Positions 21,759 through 30,909 of a DNA stretch of 64,000 nt are shown here, piece after piece (position 1 is the stretch's first letter; each line of letters opens with the position of its first letter). Made by a program: the position numbers and the translations under genes. The notes beneath the pieces were generated by a model that saw only the letters and a list, made by a program, of their open reading frames with translations, was not told the DNA's origin and ran no database searches. The DNA is from Cyanophora paradoxa (lineage: Eukaryota > Glaucocystophyceae > Cyanophorales > Cyanophoraceae): positions 585,766-649,765 of the forward strand of contig QPMI01000494.1 in assembly GCA_004431415.1 (NCBI GenBank), read 5' to 3'.

Positions 21759-24277
21759 ACACCCTCGAGCTCGGCCCTCTTCTCTGCCCTCGGCCTCCGC
21801 ATTCGATCCGCCCCACCTGAGTTCCCTCCTCCCGCAGCGGGACGATCGACGAGCAAGCCCCGTTCTTCTCAGACGTATCCCCGCACCCGATCGCCCCCGC
21901 CAGGCTCGGGCCCGGCCGCTGCTGCGCCTCGGCCCTCTCGGTCCAGGCGAGCTTCGTTGCTGACAAGATGATGATTATAAAGCCCTTGAGCTCAAAGCTT
22001 ACAGATCTGAAAGCTTAAAGCTTATAGATCTTAAAGCCCTTCAATCTTCGAAATCGATATCGCTGCAGCCGTCGCTGCTGACGAGAAGATGACGACGCCG
22101 CGCGTGCGTGCGCAGCCCAACAGCACGGCTATGCGGACGCTCTACGATCTCCACGGCGACTACCTCGGTCCGCGTTCATCTTCGCCTCTTTTCAACTCAG
22201 ACCGAAACTAAACTAAGCGTCTCTTTTAGACGCCGCCCTGGCGACGAGCCAGCGGCTGTACCTCTCGGCCGCCAACGAGGACATCGGCGCGGGCCTCCGC
22301 TTCGCCGCGGCCGTCTTCGGCATCCAGCTCGCCGCCCTCCTGGGAGCCTACTTCCTCGTCTTCCGCCCCATGTGAGTGACTCGCTGTTCTCCGTCTTCAT
22401 TGTTACTAGTACTTCACTAGTTTCGCGTTTCATCGCATTCACAGTAGCTACTTAAATAGACTCTAGACTTTATGCTTCGTATTTCATGATCACGTCTCGC
22501 GGCGCTCTTGGGCGCCTTTTTCCTCGCGATAGTCTTCCGCCCCATATACCGACTCGCCGTTTCTGCGTCTAGATCTTCATTTAACTTCTCCTTCTCCTTC
22601 TTCTTAACTCCGGGTTTCACTCTATCCCCCCTACGCCTGACGTTTACATCGATACCCTTCGCAGCATCCGGCAGCTGCGGGAGGAGTGCGGGCGCAGCGA
22701 CGAGCTCCTCCACATGCTACCCAAAGAGGTCTTTTGGTTTCTGCGGTTCAGTGCATTGAAAGGGAAATGCTCGAGGTATACTCTAGACAAATATACAGCT
22801 AAATTCATTGTAGTGTACTCCGCTTGGTTCCTGCATGGCCCCCTTTGATTCATGATAGTCTTGTATCAATCTTCGCTTCACCTCAACTTAGTTTACCCTC
22901 AGTTGTTTTGCCGTCACCTCCATCAGATGCTTCATCGATGTTAGTTAGGAGCACTGGCCCCCTCCACCTTCCAGTTCCTCGTGTATTCCATGCCTTCCCT
23001 GTACCTTTGATTCCGTTCCCTTTGTCGTTAGCTCTGCCTCTTCCTCCTCCATCTCTCACTGTTAGCCCTCAGGCAGTTCCGCCTCTTTATCTTCAGCGAC
23101 CGTCAGACCGTATAGTTTTTGGCAGCGAGTATTTTGTGTATGGTGACGTTCCTCGTGTGTACCCTTCTCTCTCTTCTACTTCGCTATATTTGCCTCTCCC
23201 GCCTGGTTCAGCCCCATCGTCTGCCTTCCCTGTCACTACTGGCTTGCGTTTCGCCCCTCCTCTTATACTGCCGATTCCGAGTCTGCACCCGAGCTCTGCC
23301 CCTTTCCTCGTGTCGTCCCCAGTTCCTCAGATTAGTCTTCAGCCGTCCATTGTTTTACCAACTCTACAATCTCGATTCCGTTTAGACACTCCGCCAGCTT
23401 CGACTTTCCCCTCTAGTGGTGTCCTACGTTTCGCCTCTCCTACTGTTCTACCGCCTTTGCCTCCTGCGACTACGTCTTCTAGTTCTGCTGTTAGCTCTGT
23501 CTTGTCGTCTTCGTCTAGATCTTCGTCTTCGACTGTAGTTCCTCGTGCTCGTTCTCCTTATTTGCTGCGTCCCCGTGCTCCTCGTCGTTCTAGTGTGACT
23601 AGTACTTTTGCATCGACGCCCTTGAGCTCTTCTACTCCTTCTCCTCGTGCTCGTTCTCCTTATCTTTTGCGTTCTTCTGATCGTGTCCCTTCTCGTGATC
23701 CCTCTTGATTCTGTATATATTTTGTGCTAGTTTACTGTATCTTTGATTTGTGATTGCTTTGTTGTCTTTAATATCACTACCTACGGGGGGTTCGCCCCAC
23801 CGTAGTCTCTCAAAAAAAAAAAACCTCCGCTTGCGCGGTTGCAGTTATTTGACCCCCAAGGCAGATGCTGCCGCTGATGAAGGATCTCCAGCTTAGCTTC
23901 TTTAGCTTCCTTAGCTTCCTTAGCTTCTTGTTCAGGATCTGACTTGATTATTGTTTCCAGATGCTGCCGCTGATGAAGGAGCTTCAGCGGTTCATCCGCA
24001 CGGCGAACGCGCGCTCGAGCGACCACGGGCGCGGCCTGTCCCGCGAGGCCTGGGAGAGGTACTTGTTACATTACTTGTGTCTAGAGAGATGCAATAGTTC
24101 AATTTTTGCTTCACACACGTCATCTCCAATGAACTTCGATATAGCTGACGCCGCTTGTGCAGCATCCTGGACATTTTCGCGGTGGTCTGCAGCCTCGGGC
24201 GCAAAGGGCGCATGGTGCACGTGCACGCGACGATCTCGCCGGCCCCCAGCGCAAGCACCGCAGGGGGCGGGGTGTGA
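12292..24277 (+). CDS. Large TmcB/TmcC-like multi-pass membrane protein
   Basis: A roughly forty-exon gene for a polytopic membrane protein of the protist 'tiny macrocysts' TmcB/TmcC type, whose biochemical role is poorly known. The start is MARREDAAAHSTLVQLLRKL (12292). N-terminal exons encode membrane segments: TRIFIPYAFLFYD, AIFWSAAVFIIFTYCLTGY, SIALLLTFVVRF, MIFVNLFVGAS, NFALLVLVCIFIQVTVPFYS, HYASLALALIVPFF. A disordered acidic insert (about 14400-14815) precedes the TPR-like helical repeats typical of the family: EAMYALPHSVYIRIHYALFI, RYLVFEKQRLWDQ, HAEALRLIQRFWAGVARKQ, SYEALLRKYRSSKMLLRTYA then DFVASVLNDPERSHQLYLRA. The C-terminal half has TM segments GLSILGVEVVCFYLISRLLL (about 17960), FILLSAMVLVGLTTMFSTIL (about 19480) and FGIQLAALLGAYFLVF (about 22320). 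Then come LLHMLPKE and MLPLMKELQRF, and a last exon ending ASTAGGGV (stop 24275-24277). Many introns start GTACCCC. Assignment rests on the TPR-like block order. Confidence 0.75.
13885..13905. repeat. Poly(C) tract in intron
   Basis: About 21 C follow directly after a GTG donor in the TmcB/C-like gene. Confidence 0.85.
14817..15170. repeat. CCGCC/CCCG-rich expanded intron
   Basis: This intron, just upstream of the TPR-like exons, consists largely of (GCCC)n and CCGGCC words on one strand, a strong C/G strand bias, ending in a CTCCTCCG tract before the acceptor near 15166. Confidence 0.6.
19075..19170. repeat. TTCGATCCCGAA tandem repeat in intron
   Basis: Five spaced copies of TTCGATCCCGAA-type words (one degenerate, TTTGATCCCGAC) fill this intron of the TmcB/C-like gene. 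Single copies occur in neighbouring introns near 16911, 16930 and 17607, and near 29533 in another gene. Confidence 0.8.
21694..21763. repeat. Poly(C) tract followed by (CA)n
   Basis: Interrupted then uninterrupted C runs (to about 21744) continue into about nine CA dinucleotides, all within an intron of the TmcB/C-like gene. Confidence 0.85.
22729..23959 (+). mobile_element. Unusually long intron carrying a Ser/Pro-rich ORF, hairpin and oligo(A)
   Basis: This 1.2-kb phase-0 intron lies between ...HMLPKE and MLPLMKEL exons, while most neighbouring introns are under 300 bp. Inside, 22824-23708 is one open frame of 294 codons rich in Ser and Pro, with internal repeats (RARSPYLLR occurs twice near the end; GLRFAPPLILP and VLRFASPTVLP are similar). 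After the stop come about 75 bp of T-rich sequence, a hairpin (CTACGGGGGG, loop TTCG, then CCCCACCGTAG, about 23781-23806) and A12. ORF, then hairpin, then oligo(A) resembles the 3' end of a non-LTR retroelement or retroposed transcript. No reverse transcriptase is present, so the identity is an inference. Confidence 0.4.
23862..23980. repeat. Duplicated exon start (23 bp) around a 3' splice site
   Basis: The 23-bp word that begins CAGATGCTGCCGCTGATGAA occurs at 23862 and again at 23958, both copies preceded by an acceptor AG. The second copy is the real exon start (reading MLPLMKEL). The first would run into a stop. Between them lies a pyrimidine-rich segment with TTAGCTTCC repeats. Confidence 0.85.
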
Positions 24278-24925
24278 GCCCAGCAGTCGCGGTCCTGTTG
24301 CTGAGTAGTTTCAGCTCTTTAATTATATGTATGGTTGACTTCGGTATCGGTGATCTTATAGTTTCAAGTTCATATATACTCCGCATCTCGCGATCGCGCC
24401 TCGCGGCTCGTCCGCGAAATGCAAGATGCTGTGATCCAGATCCAGGGAGGGGCGAAATTCCCGGGCGCATATGCATTGATATCGTCTGGGAATATTAATT
24501 ATAATGGGTGGGGATAGCCCCCTGCTGAAAGCTTAAACTGGTTTGGCCTCTTGCTTAGCTAATTATATAATTAGGCCTCATGATCGCAGCATCACCGGTA
24601 CCCTTCATTTATAATTATATAAGCCTGTATACGTAGCGCTGTAGATATTGATATCGCGATCGGCCCCCGTGACCATGGCCAGCGCCTCCCGCCGCGGCAG
24701 GCAGCCCCGCCAGACGACCGGGCCTACACACGCGAGCTCGAGAGCGTGGTTGTTCTCAAGAAACAAAGAACTATACTAGTCCTGGCTATCTGAGAGCCAC
24801 CTTGGCACTGAAAGCGATGATCATGATTAGCATGATCATCGCTTCGAACTCGAAGAGAGCGAACCCTGTCGGGGTATACGTAGCAGCAAGCTACTCATCG
24901 AAGGAGACCTGCGTGTGGAGGAGGC
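24278..24925. other. Convergent intergenic region
   Basis: AT-richer DNA with many palindromic words (for example ATGATCATGATTAGCATGATCAT, described as an interrupted palindrome near 24817-24840). No gene or terminator is recognisable. Confidence 0.5.
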
Positions 24926-25314
24926 TCAGTCGAAGCGCCTCGCGCGCCGCGTCGTCCAGGGCCGGGCGGCCGCCGCGTCCTTGGCGAGCTCGAGGCGCCG
25001 GAGGCGCTGGAGGGACGTGACGGAGAGGAAGCCCGCCGCCGAGTCGAGGGGGAGCCGGGCCTCCACCGTGAGCGTCTCGAGGGAGGGAACGTCCGAGGCC
25101 AGTCGCTGCGGCGGAGGGGCGCGATCATGATCACGATCATGAGATCTAGACCTAGCCGCACATAACAAGAACAGCTAGACCTGTCTAGATCTAGAGCTAC
25201 TGTCGTATGTGTGCCAAAAGCTTCGTTCATGAGAATCCATCTTAAGCGACATCGAAGTTGCGGGGGGCAACCTCTGTGTGTCACAAGTTTATGAGATTCC
25301 CTCGAACTCTAAGT

Positions 25315-25345
<31 letters not shown>

Positions 25346-27326
25346 CGGGGGGGAGAAGACGAAGGCCGACCGAGAAGAAGGCGCCGGGGACAACGCCGTC
25401 GACCTCCGCCCTGGCCGAGTGGAACAGGTGGAGGGACTTGAGTCCCGTCCAGCCGTGCATGGGCTGCTCAGCAAAGGCCAGGAAAGTGCCAGAAGGAAGG
25501 CAGAGCTCGAGGTGCTGCGCACCAATGCGGCTGTGGTCAGCTTATAAGCAGGCGACATATAATTAGGAAGATCGACCTCGCTTTTTAACTGAATTCGAAT
25601 TGCAAATTAAAAGACCGCGCTTATAAGTTACCTCGAGCGTTGGCAGCTTCGAAGCGGTCGCAGCGAGCCGTCGTGAGGTTGATTCGTTGTATTCGGGGAG
25701 CCCAATGAAGGCTCTGCGCAGCCCGGGGAGGCGCAGGAGTGGAGTCGTGTCCGCCACGTTCTGTATGATAAGAAGTACGTATTCCAGCTGTCGCATGCCT
25801 TCGAGGAAGCCGATATGTTCGGCGATCACTTCCACACAGCATGCTGCCCCCGTGAGTTTAAGAAAGGCCCGCTAAGCCGTTGCAGCGAGAGCTCGAGTCC
25901 TCACCTTTCAGAGACGCGAGGCTCGAGAGTGGCTCCAAGTCAGCCTCCGATGCGGTCGGGTTAATGGATGTGCCAGTCGCATCAAAACATTCTGCGCGGC
26001 GCGCGCGGCGCCACTCATTACATAAAAAAACCGATGATGACGATGACGATGACTGCAAGCAAATGAAAACCATCACCGAGCTTCAGTTGCTCCAAGCGCT
26101 GGAAGGCAGCGACCGACGAGCAGACGGGAGCGAGTGTGGCCTCTTCAACAAAGACTCCGCATGCTAGCCGCGTCAGTGTAGGGGCCAGCGGCGCGAGAGC
26201 CCGCAGGGTCTCAAGCGTGATGGGCATTCTGTCAGAAAACAAAACAGGGGTGAGTGGCGAAAGCAAAGCAGGGGCGAGATCGCGAGCGGGAGCATGTACA
26301 ACGCACTCCTCCAATGTCAATGCCTGCAGTGGGAGCGATGCCAGCGCTTGGACGGAGCCCTGGACGATAGGCCCAGCGACAATCTGACTATTTTGCTGCA
26401 TCGATCGAGACTCGCCCGACTCCGAAGTAATGGACAGCTGAAAAAACGCAGTAGGTAAGAAAACCCTTACATCACTTAGAGAGCTCGATAGCTTAGAAAG
26501 AGAGCTCGCGATCGCAATCGAGGAGGTTCGCACGCGATCGCACCTCTTGGAGATGAGAAAAGTGCCGAATTCCGGGGAGTATGCCCGGAAGCACAGATTC
26601 TTCAAGGATGAATCCCAGAGCTGTAAGCTGCATGCCAAATGATTTACAGAGCTTCATCACAGAATCGCTGCTGAGCTCGCCGACGCCGCTGCTCATGTAA
26701 AGAGAGCGCAAAGCTTCTCCGTGCTTCGATTTCTGATGGTCGACAAGTGTGCTGATAACGTCATCGCTGGCCGATCCAATTAAAACGCTCTGCCAAAGAC
26801 TGGGCTGCTGGGCGAGGCTGCGGAAGCGGCGGGAGACGTGGCTGAGCTGCGCCAACTCGCTGAGGTTCTGAAACGTGCACGTGACACGAGGGGAGTGGGA
26901 TTTCATCGGAATCGACGCATACTCCTGGAAGAATTCGAAGCACGCCGACGCTTCCGCGATGATGCGGGTGACGAGGTCATCGGGGAGAGCGTCGAACGGG
27001 CTGCCGCCGGCCGCGAGCACTGCTGCCACGCCCGCCGACGTCGACGGGGCAAAAGTTCGTGCGGCTGCGCAGAGGAAAATCAGGCGGCGGCGGCAGCGGC
27101 CGGCGCACGTGTGGCCAAATGCGCAAAGGCGCACCCTGGTCATGGCCAGCTGAAGCCATGCCTGACGAAGACGCGCCTGCGGGCTCATGATCATCAGGGA
27201 GAGAATGACAGGAGCATATGTGAGCAGCTGCTCACCGGCCGTGTCAGGCACCTGCACCGGCGCAGGCGCGGGCGCGGGTTCTCCCGTGGCTACCCTCGCC
27301 CGCTTCGCCGCGCGCTCGCGAGCCAT
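24926..27326 (-). CDS. F-box / leucine-rich-repeat protein
   Basis: Likely substrate-recognition subunit of an SCF ubiquitin ligase. Starting at the ATG at 27326 (MARERAAKRARVATGEPAPA), an intron with donor GTGAGC (near 27228) is removed. The next exon gives FDALPDDLVTRIIAEAS, and after a 75-nt intron the F-box continues as NLSELAQLSHVSRRFRSLAQ then QPSLWQSVLIGSA. This matches the F-box pattern of LPxxLxxxI, LxxLxxVSRRF and LW. Downstream exons carry LRR-like strands: HGEALRSLYMSSGVGELSS, MRQLEYVLLIIQNVADTTPL, TGLKSLHLFHSARAEVDG and VPSLETLTVEARLP, ending near 24926 with LQRLRRLELAKD and a short tail. The F-box call is firm. Exon joins in the LRR part are approximate, and a G-run on the plus strand (25316-25345) sits in one of its introns. 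Confidence 0.75.
25316..25345. repeat. Poly(G)/poly(C) tract in intron
   Basis: About 30 nearly uninterrupted G on the plus strand form a poly(C) tract on the coding (minus) strand of the F-box gene. Confidence 0.85.
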
Positions 27327-27872
27327 CTGCGACTCGGCTGCGTAGATCTAGACCTGCGACTCGTATCGATATCATGATCGATATCAATTGCAACCGCGCG
27401 CGTGCGTGCGGGACGGGACGTCGACGAGGCGTGACGTCGCATCGAATCAACCGCGTGCGTGCATCAACCATATGGTCTAGTGCACGTGGCGCGGCACTGG
27501 CGCCGCGCGCCCGGCCCCAAAATTTTGAACGCGCACCTGCGCCGGAGCGATCGCCGCGCTCGCTCGGTATGCAAACGGACTGCCAACAACGTGCACGTCG
27601 TCTCTCCGCCGCAGCCTTCGCGCCGCGGCCGCTGGATTGCGTCCCGGCGAGCTCGCGAGCCGCCTGCTCCCGCGCTCGCTTGCCGAAGGTCGGAACCGCT
27701 TCCAAATCTCCTTAAACGTCGCCGGAACGCTAGCCGCCGATGCGGATGGGCCGCAGGAAGAGCAGCAGCCTGCCAGTCCAACCTTTGGGGGTACCGCGCA
27801 CTCTCGCGCCTGCTCCTCGATGAAGCCCCCCGACGCGTGAGACGGCTTCCTACGCGCTTGGCGGAATCGGGG
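27327..27872. other. Divergent intergenic region
   Basis: This stretch separates the F-box and CABLES-like starts. It contains overlapping palindromes (TATCGATATCATGATCGATA, near 27364-27385). No core promoter element is evident. An upstream ATG at 27637 opens a 67-codon frame that could belong to the CABLES-like 5' end. Confidence 0.4.
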
Positions 27873-30584
27873 ATGCTTGCGGAGCCGCTGCAGGCCCGGG
27901 CGGTCTCGTTCCTGTCCTCGATCCGGCTCGGCACGACCCCGCCCTCGTCGCCCGACGAGTCCAAGCAGCTCGCCAATGTCATCGCGCCCACCGGCATCGC
28001 AACAAGCGGGTAAACGATGCCGCAGCGGTCCGCCCGGGCTGCGCTCGGCGCTCACTGCCCGCGCAGCTCCGGGGCACACGGCGCCGCCCCGTCGCGTACG
28101 GCGTCGCTCGCGGAGGCGGAGGGGATCGACTTTCTGACGCGGCGGCGCCTGGAGGTCGCGCGGGCCTTCCTCTCCTCCATCCAGCTCACGCACAGCGCGC
28201 CCGCCGAGGGCCAGCCCGGCGGGGCCGCGGTGCGCCCGCCGGCGCCCTCCGAACGCTTCTCCGCTGCGGCCGACCGCTGTCCGCTCAGGGCGAGGACCTG
28301 CGCTCCACGCCCGTCCCCGGCCCCGAAGGCGAGCCGCCGCCCTCCCGAGCGCCCGACGCCGCCTCGCCGCTGTGCGCTGACGGCGCCGGCAGATGCGGAG
28401 GGCGGCGAGGCGGGGCCGGGGCAGCCGCTCAGCCCCGAGATGGAGGTGCCGGCGCCTGCGCGCGGCGCCCCGCCCCGCCCTCGGCCGACCCGCCGCCCGC
28501 GCAGCCGCTCTTCCAGTCGACCGCCGAGAAGATCGGCCCCTGGATCAGGCGAGCGCGCCGCGGCGCCGCGCCTCTGCGCCCTCCCGCCGGCCCGCCTGAC
28601 GCGCCGCGCGGCCGCAGGAAGCGCGAGCCTCTCATGTGGGCGCTCCTCCGCCAGGGCTGCCGCATCTTCGTGTCCCCCTCCAAGGCGCGCCCGTACCCCC
28701 CTCCGCGGTCGGGCGACCTTCTCACGCCGCGCGGCGCGCAGGGGTCCCTCCCGGTGCTGGGGTACAGCGTCCTGCGGTACGACCCCGAGGAGGAGGAGAA
28801 GCGGCTGCGGCGGCAGGCGAGCCCGTACCCCCCCGCGCTTGGTCAGCTCTGCGCTGTACCCCGCTGACGCCCGTCCCGCAGAGCGCGACGCTGTACGTGT
28901 CCCAGAACACGCAGCTCATCGGAAAGCGCGCCGCCGTACCCGTCCTCCCGCCCGGTCGCCCCGCGGTACCCCTGAGGCCGGGGGCGGGGCCAGGGAGGGG
29001 GACATGGAGTCGTCGCTGTCGGGCGCGAGCCTCGCGAAGCGCAAGTCGAACAAGGCGAGCGCCCCCCCTCCCCCCCCGCCGCCGCCGCCGGGATTCGAAC
29101 CGGGGCCGCGCAGGGCGTCTCGTTCGGGTTCCTTCTAAAGTCGAGCTGGACCCCGTGCGCCCCCCCGCCGCCCCTCCGCCCCCCCGCCCCGCCGCAGCCG
29201 CCGAGTCGGGCGGGGCGCAGGAGGCGGCGGCTGCGGCGGGGGCCGGAGGCGGAGGCGGAGGGGGAGGACGAGGCGGAGGAGGACGGGGCCGGCGAGGGCG
29301 AGGGCGAGGGCGAGGGCGAGGGCTACGGCGACGCCGACGCGGACGCGGACGGTACCCCCGCCCCGCCCGCTCCCCGCCACATCTCCTCCCCCGAGCCCTT
29401 CCCTGTACCCCGCAGAGAAGGGGGAGGTGGAGGAGGCGGGGGAGGAGGGGGCGGGGGCGGCGGGGGAGGAGTACGACGCCCTCTTCCTCGACGACCCCGA
29501 GATCCGCTCCGGCGCGGCCCGCTTTCCGCCTCGAATTCGATCCCGAATTTGATCCGAGGCGCCCCCGCCCCGCCCGCAGGCAAGCACCGGACGGTGATGA
29601 ACCTCCCCGGGTTCATGGTGCGCGAGCGAGTACCCCCCGCCAGCTTGCAGTCCTGGACCTCGTACCCCGGGCTCATACCGTACCCCTCCCTGCAGGAGAG
29701 CATCATACCCTACGTGCGACCGAAGGACCTTCGTGGCGAGCTCAACCGCCAGGTCCGGGATCGCCGTACCCCCTCTGAGGGCCCTGTACCCCTTCTGACT
29801 TCTTCCCCCAGTTCGCCTCGAAGCACTCGTGGCTGCCCCCCGCCATGACCCTGTCGAAGGCGTGCCGTACCCCTCCCCGACCCCGTACCCCCTGCCCTCG
29901 AGCCCCCGTACCCCCCGCAGATCCGCAACCTGAAGCTCGACCTCGTCCGAATTCTCATCGACTGCGTGCGCCCGTACCCCGCGCCCCGGCCCCGTCGCCT
30001 CGTACCTCCCCACGAAACCCGTACCCCCCGCCCGCAGGACATGGACGTCACGACGCTCGCGCTCGCCATCGTCTACTTCGAGAAGCTCGTCCTGAAGGTG
30101 ACGGGGGGTACAGGTACACTCCGCGTCCCGCCTGATCCCCCGCCCTGTACCCCCCAGAACCTCGTCTCGAAGCCGAACCGGCGGCTGCTGGCGGACATCT
30201 GCTTCCTCCTCGCGATGAAGTTCAGCGAGCCCAAGTACCCCGCCTGCGCCCCCGCCTTCTTCGAGGTCCCCGTACCCCCCCTCCCGCCCCCGCCCCCGCA
30301 GCCCCTCACGCCGCGTACCCCCCTCCTCCCCTCCGCGCAGGCGGTGAGCGACGTGCACGGGATCCCGAAGAAGGACCTCCTCCGCTCCGAGTGGGCCGTC
30401 TTCGTCGACCTCAACTTCAGGCGGGCCCCTCCCCCTCGTCCACCGTACTCCGGGCGCCGCTGAGCGGGGCGCGCGCAGCCTGCACGCGCCGGTGCGGCAC
30501 GTGATGCCGCACTTCCACCGCCTCTCCGCCCTCGCCGCCATCGACACCCGCCCCTACCACGACCCCGCCCCGCCTACCCCTTGA
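27873..30584 (+). CDS. CABLES-type cyclin-related protein
   Basis: Homologue of CABLES1/2 (Cdk5 and Abl enzyme substrate), an atypical cyclin-box protein acting as a cell-cycle kinase regulator. N-terminal exons carry QARAVSFLSSIRLG (about 27893) and, after an intron, RRRLEVARAFLSSIQL (about 28146), both resembling the single FLTNISL-type motif of animal CABLES. Mid exons include EKIGPWIRRKREPLMWALLR and SVLRYDPEEEEKRLRRQ. The diagnostic C-terminal part reads EEYDALFLDDPEIRSG, KHRTVMNLPGFM, ESIIPYVRPKDLRGELNRQ, PPAMTLSKIRNLKLDLVRI, VTTLALAIVYFEKLVLK, NRRLLADICFLLAMKFSEPK, LLRSEWAVFVDLNFS and LHAPVRHVMPHFHRL, ending in a Pro-rich tail (stop 30582-30584). Order and spacing match the CABLES core and cyclin box. 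Many introns carry GTACCCC ends, and the last (30421-30478) appears to be GC-AG. Confidence 0.88.
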
Positions 30585-30909
30585 CCGGGGCCCGCGCCTG
30601 CGCCGCTCTCTCCGGTCCCGCGCCCCGCGCCTCCACACCTTCCCCTCCTTCCCTCCCCTGCCACACCCGCTCCTCCCCCTCGGCCCCCGAGAACCCAGCG
30701 GCCCTGCAGCTTCCGGCCCTGCCCCTGCCCCCCTCTTGTGCCCCACTCCGCCCTTGCGAACGGGGCGCCGCCGCTATTGCTAGCGCTAGCGCTCGCCTCC
30801 CCACTCCGGTGACCCTGCCTGCGATCCACTGATAGAGACGCATATATATATGCAGTTTGAAAATTTTGGTTCCGGATCCAACTGAACAAGCCGATCATCT
30901 AGTCTAGAT
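30585..30909. other. Convergent intergenic spacer
   Basis: C-rich 3' flank of the CABLES-like gene followed by AT-rich palindromes (TATATATA, CTAGATCTAGAT). No further gene is seen. Confidence 0.5.

Noticed and set aside
22824-23708. Independent ordinary protein-coding gene inside the intron
   Set aside because: It lacks any recognisable domain, is low-complexity Ser/Pro and ends with a hairpin plus oligo(A); an element remnant seems more likely.
29085-29105. tRNA-like B box (GGTTCGAATCC) on the minus strand
   Set aside because: Flanks cannot form a cloverleaf, and the position falls inside CABLES-gene sequence.
29135-30547. 470-codon minus-strand ORF
   Set aside because: It is antisense to clearly conserved CABLES exons; the low-complexity Gly/Arg composition is a GC-bias shadow.
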